This document shows, piece by piece, positions 1-10,170 of a stretch of 64,000 bases of DNA (its first letter is position 1; every line of letters starts with the position of its first letter). The notes under the pieces are model-generated. The model searched no databases. It worked only from the letters and a program-made list of their open reading frames with translations, and was not told the origin of the DNA. This stretch comes from Agapetus fuscipes (lineage: Eukaryota; Arthropoda; Insecta; Trichoptera; Glossosomatidae), in the NCBI GenBank assembly GCA_951799405.1, contig OX637339.1, forward strand, positions 17,360,001 through 17,424,000, read 5' to 3'. Made by a program: the position numbers and the translations under genes.

Positions 1-981
1 TGCTCTTCTCTTGTTTCCACTCTGTAGATTCCATTCATTCGCAATCTCATTTATCTGATCAATCCATTGTTTCCTAGGTCTTCCCCTTCCACGCTTACCT
101 GTTACATTCCCTTTATACACTCTTTTTGTCAGTCGGTCTTCATTCATCCTTTCAATATGTCCAAACCATCGCATCACACTTCTTTGAACTTTCACTTTCA
201 CGCTTTCTTTTACTCCGCATTCATTTAGAACCCATTCGTTTCTCACTCTATCTTTCAGTGTTTTTCCTGTCATACTTCTCAGATGGGCCATTTCTACGGT
301 GCATACCTTATTTACTTCTCTTTCATTCAACGTCCATGACTCGCTTCCATACATCAGGGTCGGCAACAAAATACAATTGTGTACCGCCATTTTCATTTTC
401 TTTGGTATCCTTTTATTCTTCGCTATTCTACCAAACGCTCCTATCACGCATCTTCCTTTGCTGGCACGCTTCTCTAATTCTTTCGTCATCTTACCATTCG
501 CCTCAAACTTACTTCCTAAATAGTCAAACTCATTCACTACTTCAACTTTTATTCCATTCAAATTAATTGTAAGTTCCTCACATACTTCATTCCTGTCAAA
601 AACTAATACTTTTGTCTTATTCGCATTTACTTTCAAGCTATTCTTACAAAATGCATCATTTAGTTTGGTTAACATCGTTTGGAGTTCCTCCGCCGAGTCA
701 GCTAAAACTATAGCATCATCAGCATAAAGAAGTACTCCAACTCTTGTTTCACCCACTTTCACTCCGCTCTCTGATATTCCAGCTTCTTTTATGCAACTGT
801 CCATGATTATATTAAACAACCATGGACTCATCACGCAGCCTTGCCTCACTCCCTTATATACATCAAACCAGTCACTATATCTCCCATCCACTCTTACACA
901 TGCCGAACTATTTTCATAGATGGCACGTATCACATTCAGAAGATTATCATTCACACCGTACTTCCTGAGAACATTCCGGAT
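1..981 (-). pseudogene. RTE-like LINE reverse transcriptase fragment (RTE-alpha), inverted 5' part
   Basis: The minus strand is open from about 981 to the window edge and reads as the reverse transcriptase domain and C-terminal end of a non-LTR retrotransposon. Visible motifs in order are VRQGCVMSPWLFNIIMD, the catalytic YADDAIVL, LPTLMYGSESWTLNE, RWFGHIERMNEDRLT and RGRGRPRKQWIDQINEIA. These C-terminal signatures are typical of insect RTE-like elements. No stop is visible over about 325 codons. The fragment lacks the N-terminal endonuclease and the start of RT. It stops abruptly at about 981, where the 3' end of the same family begins on the opposite strand. A mobile-element gene fragment, not a host gene. 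Clade (RTE rather than Jockey) is my inference. Confidence 0.85.
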
Positions 982-1076
982 ATGTAAGGATAGAAATAAA
1001 TGGAGGAAGCTCTGCAGAGGCTCTGACCACCCCTAGCGGAACGGCGACAGAGCTACAGTTACAGTTACGATCAGGA
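982..1076 (+). mobile_element. RTE-alpha LINE 3' end
   Basis: Reads VCKDRNKW followed by the family's short 3' UTR (ctctgcagaggctctgacc, agcggaacggcgacag) and an ACAGTT microsatellite tail. The same tail closes the copies near 29880, 32640 and 63075. Together with the inverted segment at 1-981 it looks like one insertion. Confidence 0.75.
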
Positions 1077-1635
1077 AAGGGTCGTTAAGCCTATTAATTG
1101 AAATGTAAGGCTATGATTGTGAAATTAATTAGAACACTGACAGTTGTAAGCTTGAAAGTAATATTATCAAGCCTACAAAAAGAGGCTATGTCAAAACTTT
1201 CCCTTTACGCGGTTCATACCAATATGTTTTTAAGGAATCCTGTGTGGGAGACTCGTGTTGGTGAAGTGGCGGTTGATGCCCTGATCCAGGGCTGTTAGTT
1301 GCGTAGTGCTGTGTTGTGTCTTGCATTGGCTTTGTTTTAAGACATTGATAGGAAGTGGTGATTGACTTTGGTTTTGAATAGGACAGGATAAGATTGGGTT
1401 GGGAACACGGATACCAGTAACTCGTTCTATAAGCGAGCGGTTTGTCAAAGGAATGAGTCATGAAAACACCAAGTTCTCATAGTTTTGATATCGACTGCAA
1501 AGGGATGGATGTGAGCCGTTCTACGAGTTGTCCTTGTTGTGACGAGAGGAGGAGGTATAAGTGAGGATATTTCATCAGAGCAGACACCACTATAGTACTT
1601 ACATGTCTGCTTATGTTAATCTAAAATGTAATATA
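1077..1635. other. no gene seen; possible LINE-like remnant
   Basis: No coding exon recognised. The stretch aatcctgtgtgggagac ... gtggcggttgatg near 1235-1285 recurs in modified form near 24835-24945, so part of this is a dispersed repeat. Confidence 0.4.
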
Positions 1636-1884
1636 TCGCACGCTTAATAATAAAGAGCAATAACTCGAAAATGCGGAAAATCGAGATTTTGTAATAAAAC
1701 GCAAGAACAATGCGAGAAGAATAGGTAGAATGCGACAGCCGTTCAATTTGGACGAATATGACCGAGATAAAACATCGGACGCCTTTTTCATCCCATACAA
1801 GTTGTACTGGTTGTCTGAACTTCAAACGGGATTTCCCAACATTCTTGTTTTTTGAGTTATTGCTCTTCATTATTAAACGTGCGA
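1636..1884. repeat. MITE family Q, copy 1
   Basis: About 35-bp terminal inverted repeats beginning TCGCACG(C/T)TTAATAAT; 249 bp; flanked by TA on both sides. No coding capacity. A second copy lies at 48948-49520. Confidence 0.75.
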
Positions 1885-2043
1885 TATGTTTGCAACTTAG
1901 TCTGAAATATGTGTAGTTAAGCTAGAGTTTAAAGTTACTCTCCGAGTTGCGTCATCAGTACGGAAGAGATTGTAGCCACCCGGCACATATAGCTGGAAAA
2001 TCTCCAACAGAGTGGGACTGTCAAAAAAAAAATGAGCCAAAAC

Positions 2044-2271
2044 AGTAAAACTGTAAAAAATGGTTCACTCTGCAAATGTCACCCCTGTTTCAGGGAAGGT
2101 CGGCAAGAGTTGCAGGGCTTATGGTCATTTGAGATTGGGTTTTTATATTGTTGGTCCACATGCGGCATGTGTGAGCGCGAAATTATGCATGTCTGCTTGT
2201 GGGAATGCATTTAATATGAATCTCAAATGATACATATCTTTGCAGCTTAGATTTAGATTTAGATAAGATTC
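2044..2271 (+). repeat. family A retroposon (5' truncated)
   Basis: Family A is the dominant repeat of the window, with about 49 full or partial copies. A full unit starts TTCCTTGACTTATAGGTTGG, carries GGTTCACTTTGCCAATGTCA, CCTGTTTCAGGGAAGG and GGCAAGAGTTGCAGG, and ends TTTGCAACTTAGATT plus repeats of TTAGAT or TTATAG. This copy lacks about 40 bp at the 5' end. Short apparent reading frames inside the family are not genes. Confidence 0.85.
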
Positions 2272-2736
2272 CAGGCACCATCAATGGGAATCGAATAGAA
2301 TCCTATCTCTCGACATGGAATGCGAATATTCTACCGACAGGACAGATCCCGGAAAACAACCCTCAAGTTATAGACCAACATATTAAAGTAGGTTACGCTA
2401 ATGGAGTAATTCTATACACTTCATTGGGAATTAATTTATTCTGTAGTAAAGTCGGATCGATGTGGCCTTGTAAAAGGCTTACGAACTCCTCTGAGAGATG
2501 AGAGAGTCCTCTAAGTGTTCACTGGTCCCACACACCAAACTTCAGGAAGGGATCCAACATAATCTTCCCTTAAATTATCATACCCTCGTCATCGGACTGT
2601 AGGAATAGATTATATACGACGTTGACTAAACGTTGAATATAATTTTAAGAGGCTTCTCATACCACACAGAATTCTACTCGCTTTGTTTATGGTTTGTCTT
2701 TGGATCGCCGTGCAAACCGTGTGAATAATAATAATA

Positions 2737-2872
2737 ATAATAATCTCAAATGAACATAAGCCCTGCAACTCTTGCCGACATTCCCTGAAACAGGGGTGAC
2801 ATTGGCAAAGTAAACCATTTTTTACAGTATGGGTGGTCAGCCTCATACCAACCTATAAGTCAAGGAATCATT
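2737..2872 (-). repeat. family A retroposon, 5' half only
   Basis: Intact 5' terminus (caacctataagtcaaggaa on +) but the copy ends in an (AAT)n run in place of its 3' half. Confidence 0.8.
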
Positions 2873-2895
2873 GATCAATTTAAAATATGTACATA

Positions 2896-3093
2896 GTCCG
2901 GTCGATAGCTCAGTTGGCAGAGTGCTTGCATTCCATGCCGCGAGCTCGGGTTCGAATCCCACCAAGAGTATCAGAAATGATTTCCCGTTTTGGTGTTTAT
3001 CTCAAAACCCAAAATAAAATACCGGTAAGGTTTACTCAGCCTCCACAAGAAATGAGTACCTTCCAGGCCCAACCGGGAGTTGGGAACCCCCCA
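2896..3093 (+). repeat. tRNA-derived SINE family B, head part
   Basis: Pol III box A (TAGCTCAGTTGG) and box B (GGTTCGAATCC) are both visible. They are followed by the family body (tcagaaatgatttcc, accggtaaggtttactcag). The full family is about 330 bp and ends with the tttcggggataacgcggc / tagcttagttgcg segment. This copy is split by the BEL element and resumes at 5794. It is a SINE rather than a tRNA gene: no acceptor stem and many copies. Confidence 0.85.
3089..3093. repeat. BEL element target-site duplication, left
   Basis: CCCCA, repeated at 5789-5793. Removing one copy with the element restores family B sequence (gggaaacccccacttcaac in intact copies). Confidence 0.85.
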
Positions 3094-3500
3094 TGTTTGG
3101 GCGAACTGTTAGGTAGGTTTGTTATGGGTAGCTGGCCATAAAATCCTTGTCCTTGTGCCTATAATCTGACCTATCCGATTTGCCCAATCACCTGTCTCCA
3201 GCCAGTACTTCTTCATACGCGGCCTTGGATAGACGTGTCCATCGCAGTGTACACCGCGCGCGAACGAAGGAGAAACCACACACAAAAACGCGACCAGTGC
3301 TCCGCGAAAGAGGCATCCATTGGAGATAAGGTGAGTCCAGACCATTTGATTCCGTGATTCCTTCCCCCTTGCTCCATTGGTTGGCTGCCTAGACAGATTT
3401 GTTGGGCAGTTCGTCCGATCGCGATAATCGAGAACCAGTTTGCGATCTCAAAGCCTCCCCCATGCACCCCCCTATGACAGCGCCAAACTTGGCGATGTCA
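3094..3500 (-). repeat. BEL/Pao 3' LTR (complete, 407 bp)
   Basis: Begins TGTTTGGGCG and ends GCGATGTCA on the + strand. Bases 3217-3500 are repeated essentially unchanged at 5505-5788; bases 3094-3216 are absent from the other LTR. Near-identity of the shared part suggests a fairly recent insertion. Confidence 0.85.
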
Positions 3501-5502
3501 TAATTTTGGTCCTTCGAGCCGGATCGGTCTTGAAAGGCAGCATTACGGAAAATCTACCAGTCTTGTCTCTCGTGGTGGTGTTGGTATATTTCTCTTCACA
3601 TACCAGCTCCTCGATTTGTGGAGGGGAGACGTCCGGTACGTCCTCCAACTCCAAGATATTTTTCATTTCAATTTCAATTGTTGAAAAGAAACAATAATCT
3701 GTTTTGATTGCCGGTAGCACTGGAACTTTCCCTAGTATCACATACCCAAATAGGGTATCCAGTGCAACTGGCTCGCCTAAATTTCGTGAGATAGTGTTGT
3801 GTTTTATCACACGGGAGAATACATCTGCACCCAGAATCATGTCAATTTTTCCGGGAATAAAATATTTTTCATCAGCCAAACGTAATGATTTTAAATATTC
3901 TAAATTTTCAATATTAATGTTGGCGACGGGTATTTTATCAGTTATTTGATTAACCACCAAAGGCGATAGTTTAAAATTGACCGATTTCTCAACTCTCGAA
4001 AGAAGGGTAATTGTTGTCACTCCCTTGATAGGGTTGACAATATCCCCTATTCCTGAAACAACTTTGTCTCGCGTCGTCTTTACATCAAGATGAAGTTCTC
4101 GACAACAGGAGGCCGTTATTATGTCTCTCTGTGAAGCACTGTCTAATAAAGCGCGAATAGTGTGTCTTTGACCCCGCTTGTCTAAGATTACACAACAAAC
4201 AGTTCCTAGTAAAACTGTAGATTCTACCTCACTAGAATTAGGGCCCATAGCACAAAGCGCTAAGGGCTCCGCCTTTTCTTCGGCCGCGGCTTGCAAATTC
4301 AAGTTGAAATGCAGGCTAGTATGGTGGGATCGATTACAAACGCTGCATCTTCCCTTTGATTTACAATTCTTGAGATTATGCATCGTACTTAGACAATTGA
4401 CACATAATTTCTTTGATTTTATAAAATTGTACCTTTCCCGAGCGTCCAGGATAGTGTATTTCGGACACTGGTACAACTTTGAGTGGTTGTTATCTCCGCA
4501 CAACAAACATTTGTCAGTATTAACTGTCACAAATGCCCTAACGTTTTTCTGGGAAGCTGAGGGCTTGCGCGGCATCGCGTTAATTTGATTGTTAATTTTA
4601 CTGCTTCTACTTCCGTTTGCGCGCTGTAGTATTCGCGAGTAATTTCTCATGAATTCCACAAATTTTACTGAATCTACTGAGTCTGAAGAATCTTGTATAG
4701 AAACTTCAAAAGCCTTAATCGTATCCATGTCAAGTTTCTTACACGCAATGTGTATGAATATAAAGTCTTCTAGATTCTCCATGTTCAACTGTTTGATTGC
4801 AGCAGTTAAACCTGAAAATAGATCAATAAAGTCCTCCAAGTTTGAGGCAGATGGTTCCTTTACTGCAGGAATATTTAACAATTTCTCTAGATAAGTTGTT
4901 GCCAGAACGCGCTTATCGTTGTATTTCTTGACCAACGAATTCCATAAAATTGTATAATTTTGAGCAGTTGGCAATAAACCTTGGCAAATGCTTTGAGCTT
5001 TTCCTACCAGTTTTCCAACTAAATATTGAATCTTTTCACCTTCCGTTAGACTGTCATTCTCATGGACCATAGATTTAAAATTTTCATAAAACACCGGCCA
5101 ATTGTTTACATCTCCGTTGAAGGCACACAGCTCTAATCGTGGTAGTTGGATGCTCCTTTTTAAAGGAATATCATTTGCACTTGAGGATTTTGTTGTGTCT
5201 TTTAAATTCTCGTAAGTATATTTAATTTCAGCGTATAAGTCTTCAAATGACAGAATAATATTATTATCTGTTGCTTCATCTTCCTCACTTTCTGCAATTA
5301 AATCATTTTTTTCTTTTACCAGTAATAAAAATTCTTTACGCCAGTTGTCAATGCCTGCCGCGTGCACTTTAAATTTACGCAAATAAATTTCTCCCAAATG
5401 AATTGAATTAATGGTATCGAAAATGCATTGTGCCCGTTCCAAGTACGTCTCTATCTCATTCTGGAGGCGCTCCTTACGTCGTTGAAATGCCCGTTTCTCG
5501 CG
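3472..5502 (-). pseudogene. BEL/Pao Gag-protease fragment
   Basis: One open frame of about 676 codons. Counting from the leucine at 5442: a DUF1759-type Gag region with PRLELCAFNGD at about 101-111; CCHC-like knuckles CLLCGDNNHSKLYQC (312-326) and CVNCLSTMHNLKNC (347-360) then CSVCNRSHH (366-374); and a DUF1758-type retropepsin with ALLDSAS at 431-437 (catalytic Asp 434) and DMILGAD at 534-540. The frame breaks off after RDKTGRFSVMLPF, where the RT region of intact elements begins, and runs into the 3' LTR, which supplies the last residues and stop. There is no ATG upstream: a TAA sits at the 5' LTR junction. The true Gag start, leader and primer-binding site therefore appear deleted. Confidence 0.9.
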
Positions 5503-5504
5503 TT

Positions 5505-5788
5505 ACGCGGCCTTGGATAGACGTGTCCATCGCAGTGTACACCGCGCGCGAACGAAGGAGAAACCACACACAAAAACGCGACCAGTGCTCCGCGAAAGAG
5601 GCATCCATTGGAGATAAGGTGAGTCCAGACCATTTGATTCCGTGATTCCTTCCCCCTTGCTCCATTGGTTGGCTGCCTAGACAGATTTGTTGGGCAGTTC
5701 GTCCGATCGCGATAATCGAGAACCAGTTTGCGATCTCAAAGCCTCCCCCATGCACCCCCCTATGACAGCGCCAAACTTGGCGATGTCA
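5505..5788 (-). repeat. BEL/Pao 5' LTR (truncated)
   Basis: 284 bp matching bases 3217-3500. The missing part is the end that would adjoin the primer-binding site. The right duplication CCCCA follows at 5789-5793. Confidence 0.85.
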
Positions 5789-5793
5789 CCCCA

Positions 5794-5926
5794 CTTCAAA
5801 TGAAGTGGTTGGCGTGAGGCCAGCCCGGTTACCTGTAAAAATGAAGAGGTTCCACTCGCTACATGCGATACCCTTCGGGGATAACGCGGCAATAAGTTAC
5901 ACTATATGTGAAGCTTAGTTGCACTT
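5794..5926 (+). repeat. SINE family B, tail part
   Basis: Continuation of the copy at 2896: tggttggcgtgaggcc, ttacctgtaaaaat, ttcggggataacgcgg, ending at gcttagttgc. Confidence 0.85.
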
Positions 5927-6059
5927 GAGTAGATGGAGCATCTGAGCTGGTTTGTGTGCTAAAGCAGAGTGCGCCTTGGGGCGTCATCTTCATAAAAAAG
6001 GGGTATTTTTAAAAGCAGTATGAATGCAACCGTCATGTTTATGTCTATTTTTCATTTAT

Positions 6060-6728
6060 TTCCTTGACTCATAGGTTAGTATGAGGCTGACCACTCATGC
6101 TTTAAACAAAATGGTTTACTTCGCCAATGTCACGCCTGTTGCACAGAAGGTGGGCAAAAGTTGTTGAGGTTTGGTTTTGGGATTGTAAGTACACATGCAG
6201 CATTTGTAAACGCGTGTATGTTTGTAAACGTGCAATAAAATATAGACAGTAAAAAGGAAGTAAGGCGGCGAATAAGCTACGTTTTGTTAAAAAATGAGTT
6301 ATGAATGCTATCTTACTAAAAAAATTCCGCTCTTTCTAATGCGCTAACTCCCATAGCTCTACGTTGATTTTTTGTTGTTGTTTATGCTCAAGCAAACAAC
6401 TGCGTTTTCGAAGTATGGTTTTGGTGTAAGCGACAAGATTTTGGCCTTTTTGTCCTAAAGGCGCTTGTGACATAAAAAAATCGTAAAACCACATGAATAG
6501 GAATGCCAATAAATGCCTTTATCTTTTTTTTATTTTAGGGCTGTTTTGATTTTAACGATATGATTAAAAAAATAAAAAAAGTTATCCCATTTTTCTGCAA
6601 TCTCAAACTTTAAACTGCTCTCCGGAATAATTTAGTTTTTGTCCCTTCTCTGTCCCTTACTTCCTTTTAACCGTCGATATGAACATTAAATGCCTATATA
6701 TATCTGCAAATTAGATTAGATTAGATAA
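6060..6728 (+). repeat. family A copy split by MITE R
   Basis: 5' part 6060-6248; the tail resumes at about 6671 and ends in three TTAGA units near 6728. An older copy with several substitutions. Confidence 0.7.
6250..6670. repeat. MITE-like insertion R inside family A
   Basis: Inverted ends TAAAAAGGAAGTAAGG at the left and CCTTACTTCCTTTTAA at the right; about 420 bp, AT-rich, no coding capacity. Confidence 0.6.
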
Positions 6729-7047
6729 GACACTCACAATTATAATTTAAATCAGACTCAGCAAACGCTATCTTGGTATTTTCACTTTGTAGGACTCGAG
6801 GGTACTAATCGAATTTACTTGTTTACAAGATATTTTATAGGGAGAGCAGGACCACTTAACTGTACCGAGCACAAAAAATATACATCAACGCGCTCTCGAC
6901 AAATTTTCGCATAAATTTGCCGGGGAATCGTTTTTGTCGCTCGAGCTTTTACCCTCGGCTTGGCTTCTGAGAAAATGAATTTTCAGTTAAACATATTACG
7001 GGAGAAAAAATTCCGAAAAAAAACAAAAAAAAAACTGTCATTCGTCT

Positions 7048-7243
7048 TCTATAATATAAGTTGCAAATATATACATTTGAGATTGATATAAAATACATGT
7101 CCCCAAGCAGACACGTGTAAGGCCACGCTAACACATGCTGTAAACAAAATAAATACCCAAATCTCAAATGAACAATCCTACGACTCTTGCCGACCTATTC
7201 TGAAACAGGGATAACATTGACAAAAGTGAAATAATTTATGCAG
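7048..7243 (-). repeat. family A copy
   Basis: Diverged copy. It faces the next copy head to head with only a few bases between their 5' ends. Confidence 0.7.
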
Positions 7244-7255
7244 CATGCGATTTCC

Positions 7256-7478
7256 TTCACTTATAGGTTGGTATGCGGCTGACTACCCATACAGTAAAGA
7301 TAGTTCACTCAGCCAATGCAACTCCGGTTTCAGGAAAGGTCAGCAAGAGTTGCAGGATGTTAATTTGAGATTGAGTTTTGATGTTGCATGTCCACATCCG
7401 GCATGTGAAGCGCGAACTTATACTTGTCTTCTTATCAAATGTAAAATTTCTTTGCAACTTAGATTATAGATTATAGAT
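7256..7478 (+). repeat. family A copy
   Basis: Nearly full length; tail aacttagattatagattatag. Confidence 0.8.
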
Positions 7479-7664
7479 AGGTGAATGGGGAATTTACACG
7501 ATGTTTAATACTATAAAATAATAATAAATGTTTATTCCAGCTTAGTCATGTAGAGGGTGCAATACATGACCAGCCATAAAAAAAATACAGCAATAGAAAA
7601 GGATATGGAAGAAAAATACAAAAATCCAGAAGTATATGAGAAAAAAAACAATATAATATCTAAT

Positions 7665-7901
7665 CTTTTTCAGGGTTTGGTGGTTTACACAGTGAAAGTC
7701 CATTGTATAATTAATTAAATAAATACACAGTTTAAATTCACTTTTATTATTTTAACTATGTCAAACGTTTTCGCCTAAAAAGGCATCCTCAGGACAATGA
7801 CAATGACAAATCAAAATTAAATTCTCTGAAAACGTTTGACATAGTTAAAATAATAAAAGTGAATTTAAACAGTGTATTTATTTAATAAATTATTAATTAA
7901 T
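7665..7901. mobile_element. Penelope-type inverted repeat D, copy 1
   Basis: Arms containing cacttttattattttaac and its complement. Flanked by a 15-bp duplication AATATAATATCTAAT (7650-7664 and 7902-7916). The left arm carries a hammerhead-like motif on the minus strand; the right arm has lost the core. Confidence 0.75.
7759..7796 (-). ncRNA. hammerhead-ribozyme-like motif (D1)
   Basis: Read on the minus strand: stem I UGUC/GACA; core CUGAGGA; extra U; stem II GCC-UUUUUA-GGC; GAAA; self-complementary stem III AAC/GUU; U at the cleavage position. The short palindromic stem III is the form known from Penelope-like elements. Confidence 0.65.
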
Positions 7902-8198
7902 AATATAATATCTAATTAAACAGATAGAATCGAAAGGAATGAGAATACATGTACATTGTACATAGGAATAGCAAGAACTTATGTACGAAGGTTCAACATG
8001 ACATGTTTCCCCTGCAGCTTGGAATGTTCCTTCACAATACTGAAACTTCCTTTCAGTCCGATGAAGTTTCAGTGATTCCTGAACAGAATTCCAGTGTTGG
8101 TACAGCGTGCAAAGTTTCCGACTTGATTTCGCACAGTGTAAAGGTTGCTCTATGCGTTAATGCCGAAATAAACCGTGTAATAAATAAAAAAATAATAA

Positions 8199-8396
8199 TA
8201 ATCTAAGTTGCAAGGATATATTCATTCAAAGCTCTCAGATGTATGCTCACAAACAAACACGTGTAGTTCGCGCTTACAAATGCTGATTGTGTACTTACAA
8301 ATAAAATCCAAACCTCAAATGAACATAAGCCCTGCAACTCTTGCCGACATTCCCTGAAACAGGGGTGACATTGGCAAAGTGACATTAGCAAAGTGT
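8199..8396 (-). repeat. family A copy, 5' truncated
   Basis: Tail side begins at an (AAT)n run. At the other end it stops after ggcaaagtg, followed by a short echo acattagcaaagtg. Confidence 0.75.
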
Positions 8397-8412
8397 ATTG
8401 AAACTAAATTCG

Positions 8413-8972
8413 ACCGGTCCGTAGTCTAGTGGTTACCACTTCAGACTCGTAAATGGAAGGTTGTGGGTTTGAATCCCGGCGGAGCACAAAAAATGTTCCA
8501 TTTATATTTTCAAATATGCTCTTCGCCGGGCGAATAATTCATATCTAAATCTAAGCTGCAAAGATATGTATAATTTGAGATTCATATTAAATGCATTCCC
8601 ACAAGCAGACACGCATAATTTCGCGCTCACACATGCCGCATGTGTAGGTACCTACAATATATATTTAAAAAAGCAATGTCAAATGAGCATAAGCCCTGCA
8701 ACTCTTGCCGACCTTCAGTGAAACAGGGATGACATTGGCAATGTGAACCATTTTTTTACAGTATGGGTGGTCAGCCGCATACCAACCTATCAGTCAAGGA
8801 ATATATACCTTCACCAAAGACCGATCACTAAAAGTTCATACATCCTTCCAGCAACTGGGTCTTGCTTGATAATTGTCGCTTTGTACAGTGACGACTAAGC
8901 TCGCAGAGGGCTCTTGAGGTGTGATACACACAAAAAAAGCGCTCACCAAATAAATCAGTCTATTATTATTAT
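8413..8972 (+). repeat. tRNA-derived SINE family C, split by family A
   Basis: Box A TAGTCTAGTGG and box B GGTTTGAATCC in the head. The body has cggcggagcacaaaa, ttcgccgggcgaat, ccaaagaccgatcact, gggtcttgcttga and the conserved end gcgctcaccaaataaatca. Head resemblance is to Asp/Glu tRNAs. A family A copy is inserted at 8542-8803. Confidence 0.8.
8542..8803 (-). repeat. family A copy inserted in SINE C
   Basis: Full length, from tail atctaaatctaagctgc to 5' end cctatcagtcaaggaat. Younger than the SINE it splits. Confidence 0.85.
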
Positions 8973-9181
8973 TATTGGCAAAGTTTCCATGTCATCCCTG
9001 CTTCAGGGTAGGTCGGCAAGAGTTGCAAGGCTTATGTTCATTTGGGATTGGGTTTTTTTTATATTGTAGGTCCACATGCGGCATGTGTAAGCGCGAAATT
9101 ATGCATGTCTGCTTGTGGGAATGCATTAAATATGAATCTCAAATGATACATATCTTTGCAGCTTAGATTTAGATTAAGATT
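8973..9181 (+). repeat. family A copy, 5' truncated
   Basis: Starts at ggcaaagtttccatgtc directly after an (ATT)n run; tail gatttagattaagatt. Confidence 0.8.
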
Positions 9182-9228
9182 ATTATAATATTAATCTACA
9201 CCTATTAAACAGAAACCTTTACTTTTTA

Positions 9229-9362
9229 GTCCGGTTGATAGCGCAGTTGATAGAGTGCTTGCATTTCATGCTGAGAGCTCAGGCTCGAATCCCACCAAGG
9301 CGTGTCAGAATTGATTTCCAGTTTCGGTATTTATTTCAAACCCAAAATGAAATACCGGCTAT
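9229..9362 (+). repeat. SINE family B, head part
   Basis: Head gtccggttgatagcgcag with a box-B-like ggctcgaatcc; cut off after aataccggc by a family A copy. Confidence 0.75.
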
Positions 9363-9617
9363 ATTCCTAGACTTATAGGTTGGTATGCGGCTGACCACCC
9401 ATGTTGTACAAAATGGTTCACTTTGCCAATGTCACCCCTGTTTCAGGGAAGGACGGCAAGAGTTGCAGGGTGTATGTCCATTTGAAATTTGGGTTTTTAT
9501 GTAGTAGGTTCACGTGCGGCAAGTACAAGGGCGAACTTGTACGTTTCTGCTTGTGAGAATGCATATAATGTGAATCCCCAATGTAACATATCTTTGCAAC
9601 TTAGATTAGATTAGATG
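9363..9617 (+). repeat. family A copy
   Basis: Full length with tail acttagattagattagat; belongs to the GGACGGCAAGAG subtype that also ends the LINE at 59318-60171. Confidence 0.85.
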
Positions 9618-10170
9618 AGGTTGACCACCCATATTGTAAAAAATGGTTTACTTTGCCAATGTCACTCTTGTTTCGGAGAAGGTCGGCAAAAGTTGCAGGG
9701 TTTATATTAATTTGAGGTTTCAATTAGATTGGAAGGTCACAAAAAGATTTATAAGACGAGCGCTGTTTTGTGTGAATTACACCTTAAGAGCCCTCTGCGA
9801 GCTTGGTCGTTGCTTTATAAAGCGCCAATTACACAAGTAAGATTCAGTTACTGGAGGAACCATTGGTGACCGGTCTTTGGTAAATGAATTTTTCAATCGA
9901 GTAAAGAGTACCTACCTATATTAAAAAAAAAAAAAATGTGCTCCGTCGGGAATCGAACCCACGGCTTTTCAATTACGCTTCCTAAGGGTTAACCATTAGA
10001 TACGGACCGGTCAATGTTGCAGGATGTGGGTATATTCGTCTGAAGGTTTTTATATTGTAAGTAGGTATGTACTCATTCAGCATGTGTGAGCGTGAACTTA
10101 CATAGGATGCTTGGGAGCGTGCATTATATATGAATGTTAAATGTAAAGAACACCCTTGCAACTTAGATAA
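9618..10170 (+). repeat. family A copy split by SINE C
   Basis: Parts at 9618-9740 and 10016-10170. The intervening 9745-10015 is a minus-strand family C SINE. Confidence 0.7.
9745..10015 (-). repeat. tRNA-SINE family C
   Basis: Minus-strand copy from gagcgctgttttgtgtg to gatacggaccggtc, with a box-B complement ggaatcgaaccc and a long internal poly-A. Confidence 0.8.

Larger units (their letters stand above)
3094..5788 (-). mobile_element. internally deleted BEL/Pao LTR retrotransposon
   Basis: A minus-strand element bounded by TG...CA LTR ends and a 5-bp CCCCA duplication, inserted in a family B SINE. The 3' LTR (3094-3500) is complete; the 5' LTR (5505-5788) lacks its last ~123 bp. The interior is only about 2.0 kb and encodes gag plus protease. 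Reverse transcriptase, RNase H and integrase are missing, and no primer-binding site or polypurine tract is visible. A complete BEL/Pao element would be several kilobases longer. It is either a deleted copy or a non-autonomous derivative. Confidence 0.9.

Noticed and set aside
5474..5755. Open frames inside the BEL LTRs
   Set aside because: Present identically in both LTRs and out of frame with Gag; typical chance frames of an LTR.
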